Assembly: GCF_900456975.1 (NCBI RefSeq)
Contig: NZ_UGYM01000002.1
Location: 4,216,001 to 4,280,000, forward strand
Direction of reading: 5' to 3'
DNA: 64,000 nt
Source: Shewanella baltica
GTDB lineage: Bacteria > Pseudomonadota > Gammaproteobacteria > Enterobacterales > Shewanellaceae
How positions within the stretch are numbered: the first letter of the stretch is position 1; every line of letters starts with the position of its first letter. The notes under the pieces are model-generated. The model was not told the origin of the DNA. It saw nothing but the letters and a program-made list of their open reading frames with translations, and did no database searches. Both the position numbers and the translations under genes were made by a program. This document shows positions 19,116 through 27,513 of the stretch, piece by piece.

Positions 19116-20876
19116 TTACGCCTCAACGCCTTGTTGGCTAATAATATCCTTCGACAAAGGTATCTGAGATTCACTCACGTCCTCTACCAGCTTAGCCACC
19201 TCTTCAATGGTCGTCATGCCTTCGCTCAAATATTGCAACGCTGACTCGGCGAGCGGGGTAAAGTTAGGGCTCTGCAACGCGGCTCTGGCGAAATCCTGCG
19301 GATTACCGGTACGCATCGCATCGATCATCTTTTCGTCGAGCTCGAGGATCTCAAAAATACCAATACGGCCACGATAACCACTTCCGTTGCAACTCTGGCA
19401 ACCGGTACCGATTCTAAAGTTTGCATGGGTAAAATCTTTGCGACTCACACTACTCAGCCAAGCTTTTTCCTGCGGTGTCGGCTGATACTCAACGCCACAG
19501 TTATGGCAAACGCGGCGCACTAAACGCTGGGCAATAATCACCCTTAAGGCACTGGCAACTAAATAACTGGCGGCGCCCATATCGAGTAAACGCAGCGCAC
19601 TGGTGACCGCATCGTTAGTGTGCAAGGTCGATAGCACAAAGTGACCCGTTAATGCGCCCCTAAGGCCAATCTCAACGGTTTCTTGATCACGCATTTCCCC
19701 GACCATGATGATATCGGGGTCTTGACGTAAGGTGGTGCGCAATACGTTGGAAAAGTTTAAGCCAATCTTATGGTTAACTTGTACTTGGTTGATCCGTGGC
19801 AATTGATACTCGACCGGATCTTCCACCGTGATGATCTTACGGTCGGCGGTATTGAGCTCGCTCAAAATACCATACAAAGTGGTGGTTTTACCGCTACCCG
19901 TGGGACCAGTAACCAACAACATGCCGTGGGGACGTTTAATCTGTTTACGAATACGCGCCAAAATTGCGGGTGGCATACCGGTTTCGTTTAGGGTCAATAA
20001 CCCCGCCGATTGGTCGAGTAAACGCATTACCACAGATTCACCGTGGTAAATCGGCATGGTCGACATACGCACATCGATATGATGACCTTTGATTTCCATG
20101 TGGAAACGGCCATCCTGCGGCAAACGTTTTTCAGAAATATCGAGTCCAGCCATCAACTTAAGTCGCAATACTAAAGCCGCGGCAATATTAACTTCATTCA
20201 GAATCGTTTCGTGTAGCTGGCCATCGATACGCTGGCGAATACGTAGGGCTTTATCACCGGGTTCGATATGGATATCCGAGGCGCGCATTTGCACCGCATC
20301 CTCAAAAATCGACTGTAGCAACTTAACCACTGTGGTTTCATTGTCACTGTCGCCAGAAGTCAGACTGGCTAAATCAAACATCTCATCGGCGGCGTATTCT
20401 TCTTCGAGCTTACCGGCGATCTGAGCTATTTGATCTGTACGGCGATATAAGTTATCAAACGCTTGCAGCAGTTGCTGCTCAGGCGCTACCGCTAACTTCA
20501 AACGCTTAGGTGCGATAAGCATTTCGAGGTGATCGAGCGCCTGCAAATCGGCAGGATCACTCATAGCTACCAGTACGCTATCGCCCCTGTCTTCAACCGC
20601 TAAAGCGCGGAAACGTCGGGCTTGCACCTCAGGAATAAGATGCACGACTTCCGCAGGGATTGGCATTTTACTGATATCAAGCAAAGGCACATTCAATTGT
20701 TGCGACAAAAACTGCAGCAACTGATGCTCTGTAATCGATTGCAGATCAATGAGGGTACGGCCCAGTTTTTTGCCCGTATTGCGCTGCTCGCCTAACGCCT
20801 GTTGCAACTGCGCTTCGGTAATAATGGCTTCTTGAACTAACAGATCGCCCAAACGCATTTTTAATCTGGGTTTCAT
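19116..20876 (-). CDS. mshE: MSHA pilus extension ATPase MshE
   Basis: The 586-residue GspE/PilB-type ATPase has an N-terminal MshEN domain (about residues 1-145) with the repeated pattern RLGDLLVQEAIITEAQLQQAL and KLGRTLIDL. In studied MshE proteins this domain binds cyclic di-GMP. The ATPase core has Walker A GPTGSGKTT (about residues 324-332), an Asp-rich box near EDPVEYQLP, and Walker B MVGEMRD. A tetracysteine zinc site follows, with CHNC and CQSC about 35 residues apart. This is the likely point where second-messenger levels control MSHA extension. Its ATG overlaps the mshN stop by 4 bases. Confidence 0.96.
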   Translation of the reverse strand: MKPRLKMRLGDLLVQEAIITEAQLQQALGEQRNTGKKLGRTLIDLQSITEHQLLQFLSQQLNVPLLDISKMPIPAEVVHLIPEVQARRFRALAVEDRGDSVLVAMSDPADLQALDHLEMLIAPKRLKLAVAPEQQLLQAFDNLYRRTDQIAQIAGKLEEEYAADEMFDLASLTSGDSDNETTVVKLLQSIFEDAVQMRASDIHIEPGDKALRIRQRIDGQLHETILNEVNIAAALVLRLKLMAGLDISEKRLPQDGRFHMEIKGHHIDVRMSTMPIYHGESVVMRLLDQSAGLLTLNETGMPPAILARIRKQIKRPHGMLLVTGPTGSGKTTTLYGILSELNTADRKIITVEDPVEYQLPRINQVQVNHKIGLNFSNVLRTTLRQDPDIIMVGEMRDQETVEIGLRGALTGHFVLSTLHTNDAVTSALRLLDMGAASYLVASALRVIIAQRLVRRVCHNCGVEYQPTPQEKAWLSSVSRKDFTHANFRIGTGCQSCNGSGYRGRIGIFEILELDEKMIDAMRTGNPQDFARAALQSPNFTPLAESALQYLSEGMTTIEEVAKLVEDVSESQIPLSKDIISQQGVEA

Positions 20877-22231
20877 TGGCTATCTCCTAGCTGAGTCAAA
20901 CGTTGTTCGATAAAGGCACTCGCCTGCGCCGATAAGCCTCTGTGGCCTAATGCAGTCCGATAGGCTTGGCGTGCTTGGGTAAATTGCTGCTGCGAATCAA
21001 GCGCATAGGCCAGCCCCATCCACCATTTAGCCTGTTGGGGGTCTTGTTGTAATAACTGCCTGTAGGCTTGTTCCGACACTGAAAACTGCCCTAGCTTTTG
21101 CGCCAGATCCGATTGTGCCATCCACTTTTGTCTCGCCAGCGGATGCGTATCAGGTATGTTAGCTAACGTCACTAATGCGAGATCAGCCTGACCAGCGGCT
21201 TGCTGAACCCGAGCGAGCAATAAGGCAAAGTCTAACTGCTGTGGGAATAACAGCATGCCTTGCTGTAACACTTCACTGGCTTTGGCTAATTGACCTTGCC
21301 CATAATGCAGCGCAGCCAATTGCTTGCGCGCTTCGTGCATACTGGGTTCAAGCGCTAATGTTTGCTCATAATAACTAATGGCATCTTTGAGCTTGCCATC
21401 CCTTTCTGCCTCGCTCGCTAGCGTGAACCGCTTCTTTGCCAGCTGCTTTGGCGTTAACTTCACCTCAGTAATTGCCATTTGCCCTTGTTCTTTGGGCGCG
21501 ATTCGATGAGTACCTGCATCAGCGTTAACTTCTTGTACGTTAAGCCCATTACTCGCGTTACCTTCATTATCGGCGGCCACACTGGCCCGCTCCGACATCA
21601 TTAACGCAGAGGGCGCTGCTACAGTGACCTCGGCGCTACGCACGCTCGATGTCGCACTATTTGGCTGCGAGTGGCTTGGCTCGCTTACCGTATCGACCTT
21701 GTTATCTGCGAGTACAAGGCTCACGTCTGCTTGTGGTTTTTGTTGTGGTTGTGGTTGCGACTGAGACTGAGCTTGTTGCTCATGCTCAGCTTCTTTTGCG
21801 GTTCCTAATTCTGGTGCCTGACTCGATGCCCCTTCGGTGGCACTTGGTTCAAACTCTTCACTATTCGCTGTCATCACTGCCGCAATCTTCTTCGCAGTCG
21901 CAAGCTTCAAGGGTTCAGCAGCGGTATCGACGTTAGGTGCAGATTCGTTTGAGGCAACACTCTCCATCCGCACAGGCTCAGTTTTAGCGGTAAATCTATG
22001 TTGTTCATACACTTGAGCTGAAGCTGTCGCTTCTGCAGGCTTTGCCATGAAAAATTGCCAGCCATAAACCGCGCCGCCACCGAGTAGCAGTGACACACCA
22101 CAGAGTAGCAGCCAATGAGATGATGAACGCCTGCGAGCTAAATATTGCACCTGCGGCTGAGCCACATTGCTGAGTTCATGCCCCTGCTGACGTTTGTCGA
22201 GATCCTGCAACATCTTGTTGATCACGCTCAT
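20873..22231 (-). CDS. mshN: MSHA biogenesis protein MshN, TPR protein
   Basis: An inner-membrane protein of 452 residues with a short cytoplasmic N-terminus, one helix (about residues 40-60, HWLLLCGVSLLLGGGAVYGW), a long S/A/Q/E-rich periplasmic linker including an alternating SQSQPQPQQ stretch, and C-terminal tetratricopeptide repeats (about residues 270-440). I chose ATG 22231, preceded by GAGGAG and overlapping the mshM stop as ATGA. The frame is open to 22309, but those 26 extra residues run backwards into mshM and are unlikely. MshN probably joins MshM and MshL in the secretin-associated complex. Confidence 0.9.
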   Translation of the reverse strand: MSVINKMLQDLDKRQQGHELSNVAQPQVQYLARRRSSSHWLLLCGVSLLLGGGAVYGWQFFMAKPAEATASAQVYEQHRFTAKTEPVRMESVASNESAPNVDTAAEPLKLATAKKIAAVMTANSEEFEPSATEGASSQAPELGTAKEAEHEQQAQSQSQPQPQQKPQADVSLVLADNKVDTVSEPSHSQPNSATSSVRSAEVTVAAPSALMMSERASVAADNEGNASNGLNVQEVNADAGTHRIAPKEQGQMAITEVKLTPKQLAKKRFTLASEAERDGKLKDAISYYEQTLALEPSMHEARKQLAALHYGQGQLAKASEVLQQGMLLFPQQLDFALLLARVQQAAGQADLALVTLANIPDTHPLARQKWMAQSDLAQKLGQFSVSEQAYRQLLQQDPQQAKWWMGLAYALDSQQQFTQARQAYRTALGHRGLSAQASAFIEQRLTQLGDSQ

Positions 22232-23136
22232 ACAACACTCCTCAAAACGTGTTGTAATCCCAAACCGAACACCACAGTTATCAGAGTGAAAAAAGGCAGC
22301 CATTTCCACGACAATAATCGGCGCACGCTCGCATCTTCAGTGTCTTGAATCGCCGCTTTAACGTGGGAGGTTTGCACACGCGTAGCACCCTCGCCGAAAC
22401 TCAGTAACAAGGCTTTGTGGGCAAGAATATTGATCAATCTGGGGATCCCTCGGGACGCATAGGCAATTTGACGTGTTTCCCGTGATGTAAAGAGTGGTTC
22501 GCCCGCACGCCCTGCTATGGCTAATCTGTGACGAATATAAGCATCGGTTTCATCCCATGTCAGTGGGCGAAGGTTGTAGCTAAAAGTAATACGTTGTCTT
22601 AATTGCCTGAATTCTTGGCGTTTAAGCCTTTCATCAAGCTCAGGTTGCCCAAATAACACCACCTGCAATAATTTTCGCGTCTCGGTTTCGAGATTAGTGA
22701 ATAACCGCAACGCTTCTAGACTGTCGTCCGGCAATGCCTGCGCTTCATCGAGCACTAATACGATGGCGTGACCATGGGCGCTCAACGCTAAAAGCTGCTG
22801 CTGGATAAGCCCAGTGAGCTGCTGCTGATCGATATTGCTGGCGTATTTAAGGCCTAACTCACTCGCCACCGCCCAGCGTAACTCTGCAGGCGTGAGGTAA
22901 GGATTGGGCAGATAGGCACAATGGAACTTAGTCGGTAATTCATTGATAAGCTTGCGGCAAATCAGAGTTTTACCTGTCCCCACCTCCCCTGTCACCTTGA
23001 TAAAACCTTCACCCGTTTGTAGCGCAGTTTGCAACACTTGCAAGGCTTCTACGTGTGGCGATAGGCCGAAAAAAAATCCGGTATTGGGTGTCAATGAAAA
23101 TGGGGCTTGGTTTAAGCCAAAATGCTTCTGATACAT
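22228..23136 (-). CDS. mshM: MSHA biogenesis ATPase MshM (ExeA/GspA-like AAA)
   Basis: The 302-residue AAA+ protein has Walker A GEVGTGKT (about residues 46-53), Walker B VLVLDEAQALP (near residues 127-137), a sensor motif in VVLFGQPEL, and a C-terminal membrane helix (FFTLITVVFGLGLQHVL). The opening MYQKHFGLNQAPFSLTPN is typical of the ExeA family, whose members help secretins insert through peptidoglycan. It starts 6 bases after mshL and overlaps mshN by 4 bases. Confidence 0.94.
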   Translation of the reverse strand: MYQKHFGLNQAPFSLTPNTGFFFGLSPHVEALQVLQTALQTGEGFIKVTGEVGTGKTLICRKLINELPTKFHCAYLPNPYLTPAELRWAVASELGLKYASNIDQQQLTGLIQQQLLALSAHGHAIVLVLDEAQALPDDSLEALRLFTNLETETRKLLQVVLFGQPELDERLKRQEFRQLRQRITFSYNLRPLTWDETDAYIRHRLAIAGRAGEPLFTSRETRQIAYASRGIPRLINILAHKALLLSFGEGATRVQTSHVKAAIQDTEDASVRRLLSWKWLPFFTLITVVFGLGLQHVLRSVV

Positions 23137-23142
23137 AGAAGC

Positions 23143-24822
23143 TTACTTTGTCTCCGGATACCAACGATCTAATAAGGTCTTAGAACGTTGTAGCTCAGTT
23201 TTCCAGGTATCGACGCCAACTACCGTAGGTTTTAACAGAATAATCAGCTCAGTTTTCTTCTTTTGCTTGCTGCGGTTTTTAAACAATTCCCCGAGGAAAG
23301 GAATATCACCCAACAAAGGCACTTGCGAGACGACTTCGGTATTTTCGCTCTTCATCAAGCCACCTATGATGACTACGTCACCGGAAGCGGCGCGGATAAC
23401 GGTATCAGACTCGCGAATTTCACTCTGCGCTAAAGGTAGCTCCAACGAAGCATCACTCACTTTGATATCTTTAGTCTGCTCTTTCACATCGATAACGGAT
23501 GGATGCACGTGCAATAACACATTACCGTCACTATCAATTTGCGGCGTGACATCTAAGGCAATGCCTGAGAAAAACGGCGTGAGCTCGACTTGTGGAGTGG
23601 TCACAGGCGTTGCGCCCGCTACTGTGGTCGATGAAACGTCAGTGACAAAATACTCATCGGTACCGACTTTAATCACCGCTTTTTGGTTATTCGATGCTGT
23701 TACCCTTGGGCTAGACAATACATCCACATCGCCTTGGGTATCTAACAGATTGATCATGGTCGTAAAGTCGGAGCCTTTAATACTCAGCGAGGTCACGCCA
23801 CCAATCGCCGAGGTGATTTTATCACTTAACCCAGGGCCTTTCGAAGTCCCAAAATTCACATTCGTATTGCCGACATGACCCAGCACATTCTCCCATTGGA
23901 TACCTTGCTGATAGCCATCAGATAATGTGACTTCGATGATCTTAGCCTCCAAGATCACTTGGCGCTGCAGATGACTCTCGGCGGAATTTAAGAAAGTGCG
24001 AACTTGGCGTAATTCACTTGGAAAAGCACGAATGGTCACTAAACCCGCCTGCGGCGTGACCACCACTTGCCGCCCATTTCCTGTGTCACCAATAATCGCC
24101 GTCAGCGTTTCTTTCAGCTCGCCCCAAAAATCAGTCTTAGTGCGCGAGCGGATAAATGTACCGTTACTGCTATCGCTGCTGCCATTGCTGCTGGAGTTAC
24201 TACCATTACTGCTGTTGGAATTATTATTACTCGAACCACTGTTATTTGAGTTGTTATTGCTCGAATTACTATTGGAATTATTGCTATCGGAAATCCGTCC
24301 AGAACTCACTGAGGTCACTGATAAACCGTCGCGCTCCATATAAAGATAATTCAGCGGGAAAGTCTCAGTACGCATTCCAGCGGGGAAGACTCTTAGAATA
24401 CGCCCTTCACGGCTCACTTCGTAACCGTAGATATCTTCAACCACTTGAATCGCTTCGCTTAAGGTTACACCTTTAAGGGATAACGAAATCGTACCTTGCA
24501 CATCAGGATGCACGGCAACACTCAGCGGCGTACCTTGGACTAAGCTTGGAAAAAATACTTTGGCATCCACATCATGGGCAGAGACATCGAAACGACGCTC
24601 AGTTTCCAGCGCAGGGGTTAAACCTGACAGTAAAGCGCCCGAATTCAATTCTCGCTGAACCGCATCCGGCATAGTCGCAGGCGGTGGCGTCGTTGATGCC
24701 GTAGCCGTCGCCATTGAGGCCGCTAATTCCGCCTTACTCGCCTCCGGCTGTGGCCTATTTGTGGTCTGACACGCCACAAGGCAAAGTGAGAGCAGAGGTG
24801 TAAAGTATTTAATCGCTTTCAT
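23143..24822 (-). CDS. mshL: MSHA outer-membrane secretin MshL
   Basis: The 559-residue secretin has a lipoprotein signal (LSLCLVACQ, Cys about residue 18), an N-terminal STN/N0 domain with GTISLSLKGVTLSEAIQVVEDIYGYEVSREG (about residues 108-138), N1 modules, and the C-terminal secretin barrel ending IPFLGELFKNRSKQKKKTELIILLKPTVV. A 45-residue stretch of almost only Ser, Asn and Gly (about residues 176-222) separates the N-domains. It is low in complexity at DNA level too and may vary in length between strains. MshL forms the pore through which the MSHA pilus leaves the cell. Confidence 0.94.
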   Translation of the reverse strand: MKAIKYFTPLLSLCLVACQTTNRPQPEASKAELAASMATATASTTPPPATMPDAVQRELNSGALLSGLTPALETERRFDVSAHDVDAKVFFPSLVQGTPLSVAVHPDVQGTISLSLKGVTLSEAIQVVEDIYGYEVSREGRILRVFPAGMRTETFPLNYLYMERDGLSVTSVSSGRISDSNNSNSNSSNNNSNNSGSSNNNSNSSNGSNSSSNGSSDSSNGTFIRSRTKTDFWGELKETLTAIIGDTGNGRQVVVTPQAGLVTIRAFPSELRQVRTFLNSAESHLQRQVILEAKIIEVTLSDGYQQGIQWENVLGHVGNTNVNFGTSKGPGLSDKITSAIGGVTSLSIKGSDFTTMINLLDTQGDVDVLSSPRVTASNNQKAVIKVGTDEYFVTDVSSTTVAGATPVTTPQVELTPFFSGIALDVTPQIDSDGNVLLHVHPSVIDVKEQTKDIKVSDASLELPLAQSEIRESDTVIRAASGDVVIIGGLMKSENTEVVSQVPLLGDIPFLGELFKNRSKQKKKTELIILLKPTVVGVDTWKTELQRSKTLLDRWYPETK

Positions 24823-24836
24823 CTGAGGTTTATTCC

Positions 24837-25157
24837 CTATCTCTCTGTTATTGCTTGAAACAATGTCAATTTCCGTCCATCGGACAGCGACACATAAGTG
24901 GGGGTGATCTTGACGATACTCAGCCCCTCAATGCTGTCGCCAACCGACAATATCTTGTTATTTATCACAGCATAAGCCGTGTTGCCTGAACTCACTATAC
25001 TGTTAAGTACCATTGCCTGAGCCTGCGCTTGACTCGCATGACCCACCACAGCAAAACCTTTACCGGGCAAGGTAGGGTCGCGCAGTGATTCAGCAGACGC
25101 CATAGGGCTGCTGACCAATAACAACACACTGATAATATAAGACTTATTTAGAGACAC
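24837..25157 (-). CDS. mshK: MSHA biogenesis protein MshK
   Basis: The 106-residue periplasmic protein has a signal peptide (residues 1-22, ending MASA), the segment LRDPTLPGKGF, and a small beta-rich domain: VLNSIVSSGNTAYAVINNKILSVGD and YVSLSDGRKLTLF. This layout resembles PilP/GspC homology-region domains that contact the secretin. It overlaps mshJ by 14 bases and lies 14 bases before mshL. Function is inferred from locus position and fold resemblance. Confidence 0.85.
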   Translation of the reverse strand: MSLNKSYIISVLLLVSSPMASAESLRDPTLPGKGFAVVGHASQAQAQAMVLNSIVSSGNTAYAVINNKILSVGDSIEGLSIVKITPTYVSLSDGRKLTLFQAITER

Positions 25158-25794
25158 TGATAAAGTCCTTATTAATACTCAAGGTATAAAGTTCAATCTC
25201 TACCGTCGCTTGGGGATATTCTGCAACTTTATAGTCGAGACGCTTCCAATAAAGTTTATCTGGCATGGCCTCTACGGCTTCCACAAAGCGCAGCACAGAG
25301 AAATAATCGCCCTCTAAGCTCATACGAATACCATGGCTATACAGATTGAGTTTCTTCTCTTCACCCACAGCTAACAGGGGAATAGGCGCAATCGACATAA
25401 ACTTAATTAATTTAATCCCTTGCACTTGTCCCAGTAAATTACCAAGCAGCTGTGGCATATAGTCTGCCGGCACCATATCCACCATCAGCTCATTGAGCTG
25501 GGCATCTAAGGCTTGATTCTGTTGCTCTAACAACACTAAACGCTGTTGGTAATCTTGATTGGGATCCAAGGCTAAACGTTGCTGATACAAGTCAACCTGC
25601 TGGGCCGAAATCGCGTTTTCTTGCTCTAAAGCTTTTAACTGTTGTGACAACGCCACATGGGTTTTCCACAGGGACTCTAAGGGTAAATAGCTCAGCATGC
25701 CGACCACAGCCAGAATGGCGACTGAGATCAACACTCGCTCTCGGCGACTTAACGCATCAAACTGTTGTCCTATTTGGGCTAACTTTTGCTTCAT
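25144..25794 (-). CDS. mshJ: MSHA biogenesis protein MshJ (PilO-like)
   Basis: The 216-residue bitopic membrane protein has a short cytoplasmic N-terminus with LSRRERVLISVAILAVVGML (helix about residues 20-40). A Q/L-rich coiled coil (about residues 45-105) and a C-terminal ferredoxin-like half (LEGDYFSVLRFVEAVEAMPDKLYWKRLDY) follow. This matches the PilO/GspM alignment proteins that link platform and secretin. The start overlaps the stop of the PilN-like gene as ATGA. Confidence 0.88.
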   Translation of the reverse strand: MKQKLAQIGQQFDALSRRERVLISVAILAVVGMLSYLPLESLWKTHVALSQQLKALEQENAISAQQVDLYQQRLALDPNQDYQQRLVLLEQQNQALDAQLNELMVDMVPADYMPQLLGNLLGQVQGIKLIKFMSIAPIPLLAVGEEKKLNLYSHGIRMSLEGDYFSVLRFVEAVEAMPDKLYWKRLDYKVAEYPQATVEIELYTLSINKDFISVSK

Positions 25795-26393
25795 TGCGCG
25801 GTCTCCTCCTTGTTATCGCTCTTCAAGGTAAAGGCCAAAGGTTTATCTTCACCGCGATCCATGCTCATCGACGAGAAAGCTTGCCCCTTTAAAGTCTGCG
25901 TAGTCTTAAGTTTGCCAATCCACTGCGGAATGCTTTGGGGATGGTCGGCAAAACCTTCGAACATAAAATCTTGCTCATTAATGACGATATGACTAAGCCA
26001 CACGCTCGCATCCGACACGATCGCTAAATCTTTAAGTACAGGCGCAAAACCTCGGCTAGTTAAAGAGGCTCTAAGGCTCAATTCACCCATGAGTAACTGC
26101 TTCAGCTCTAACTGTTGTGCCGCTAAATCGACTCGCGCAACAAGATCGACATCGGGTTTACGCGCAGCAATCTGTGCTTCTAATGCCTGTTTTTGGGTAT
26201 CGAATTGCAACTTTTGCTGGGCAGCCAATTGCTGAGCCTGTTGCAGCTCACTGACTTGCCAGTAGCTATAACCGCCTAAAGCCGCAAATAGGACCAAAAA
26301 TCCCGCAGCATAAGCCCCCAAACGTGCAAAGGTTAATCTTTGCTTCGGCGGAAGTAAGGAAGGAGTGTAGAGATTGACTCGGTATTTAATCAC
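25791..26393 (-). CDS. mshI2: PilN-like MSHA assembly protein (MshI2)
   Basis: This 200-residue protein begins with GTG, overlapping the mshI stop as GTGA. It opens IKYRVNLYTPSLLPPKQRLTF, the PilN-type cytoplasmic N-terminus that docks on the PilM-like protein, here MshI. It then has one helix (about residues 30-47), a glutamine-rich coiled coil and a small C-terminal domain. Together with MshI it corresponds to the PilM-PilN pair. Some annotations call it simply a PilN-domain protein or MSHA biogenesis protein I2. Confidence 0.85.
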   Translation of the reverse strand: MIKYRVNLYTPSLLPPKQRLTFARLGAYAAGFLVLFAALGGYSYWQVSELQQAQQLAAQQKLQFDTQKQALEAQIAARKPDVDLVARVDLAAQQLELKQLLMGELSLRASLTSRGFAPVLKDLAIVSDASVWLSHIVINEQDFMFEGFADHPQSIPQWIGKLKTTQTLKGQAFSSMSMDRGEDKPLAFTLKSDNKEETAQ

Positions 26394-27268
26394 TCAGCAC
26401 CTCTGGAAAATTCGGCGAAGGCTAATCCCGCCATTCGCGCGCCAACACAGCTTTTATCGATAACATTCACAGCTTGATTAAAGTTTGCCGACACTAGCTT
26501 AGCTAAAGTATCCACGGCGCCATCGGCAAGGAGCTCAATAGAAGATACCGGAGCTTGCCTTAACTGGCTTTCAAAGTAATCCATAGAGCGCTGAATTTCT
26601 AAACTTAAATTGTCTGCCATGCCATAAGTTAACTCATCGGCTTGGGTCTTATCCAGCTGAGCAAATCCCCGCACACGCCGCTGCATATACAGCTGACCTT
26701 GCTTAACCACAGTCAATAACAACTCTTGCCCTGGAATATGGCTGACCACCAGACGAGCTTGGTTGTCATCACCAAATAAGTTGGTCATGGCTAACTCTTC
26801 GATACTGATACCGATAAGTTGTAAATTTTGTTCATGAATGACCTGTACCATACTCACGAGTTTAGCTTTATCGACCACCACCACATTGATTTTATTACTG
26901 GGAATGGGTGACTCGAAATAGTCTAAATGGATTTGCGGCACAGGTAGCGTAACCATGTCTTTAATTGACCACAGCAAGGCTTGGGATAATTCGACAGTAT
27001 CGACATTGGGTTTATCGGTCAGCAGTAATTGATAAAGCCCTGAAGCCAAAATCAGTTGTAACTGGGCATTAGGGAAGGATTTAGCGACGGCAGCAAACGC
27101 CGATGACCAGTGTTCATCTTTAAGCTCAAACGGTAACCACTGCTCAGCACTATCTCCTTGAGCAGGTGCGTAAACCCATAATTTATCGGCACAAACATAG
27201 ACGCCAAGGCTAGTCGGATCCGTTCTTTTTTGCCAAAAGGCGAGTCGACCTATAAGACTTTTTTCCAT
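26390..27268 (-). CDS. mshI: MSHA biogenesis protein MshI (PilM-like)
   Basis: A cytoplasmic protein of about 292 residues with an actin-like PilM fold. It begins MEKSLIGRLAFWQKRT and contains LLWSIKDMVTLPVPQIHLDYFESP and LSLEIQRSMDYFESQLRQAPV, both typical of MshI/PilM. I chose ATG 27268, preceded by AGG 7 bases upstream. The longer frame would start with TTG at 27286. This is the first gene of the msh structural operon, so its promoter must be in 27269-27513. Confidence 0.9.
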   Translation of the reverse strand: MEKSLIGRLAFWQKRTDPTSLGVYVCADKLWVYAPAQGDSAEQWLPFELKDEHWSSAFAAVAKSFPNAQLQLILASGLYQLLLTDKPNVDTVELSQALLWSIKDMVTLPVPQIHLDYFESPIPSNKINVVVVDKAKLVSMVQVIHEQNLQLIGISIEELAMTNLFGDDNQARLVVSHIPGQELLLTVVKQGQLYMQRRVRGFAQLDKTQADELTYGMADNLSLEIQRSMDYFESQLRQAPVSSIELLADGAVDTLAKLVSANFNQAVNVIDKSCVGARMAGLAFAEFSRGAE

Positions 27269-27513
27269 AAAGATGCCTGTAACCAACTGAATTTAAAAGC
27301 GTGAGTAGTCTCTTATGCTTAAACTTCCTGTTACTCCACTCTCCAGTGTTCCTTGCCCTATGAGCTGCTGTATACCTAATTTAAACGGCAAACGTCATTA
27401 TTTTGGCACTGAATAGTTTAGCTGCAAATACTCGTATTTTATAGATAAATACGTGAATAATAGGATCTATTTGTCTCTAAGACGACATTAGTCACCCAAA
27501 TACCGCACTTGCC

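Noticed and set aside
20873..22309. Longer MshN frame starting at 22309
   Set aside because: The extra 26 residues lie in mshM, while ATG 22231 has a strong GAGGAG site and overlaps the mshM stop as ATGA.
23267..23878. 203-codon plus-strand frame opposite mshL
   Set aside because: Antisense shadow of the secretin gene; no start signal and no recognisable family.
24156..24476. Plus-strand frames rich in Y/C or L opposite the mshL linker
   Set aside because: They are translations of the low-complexity Ser/Asn DNA from the other strand, not genes.
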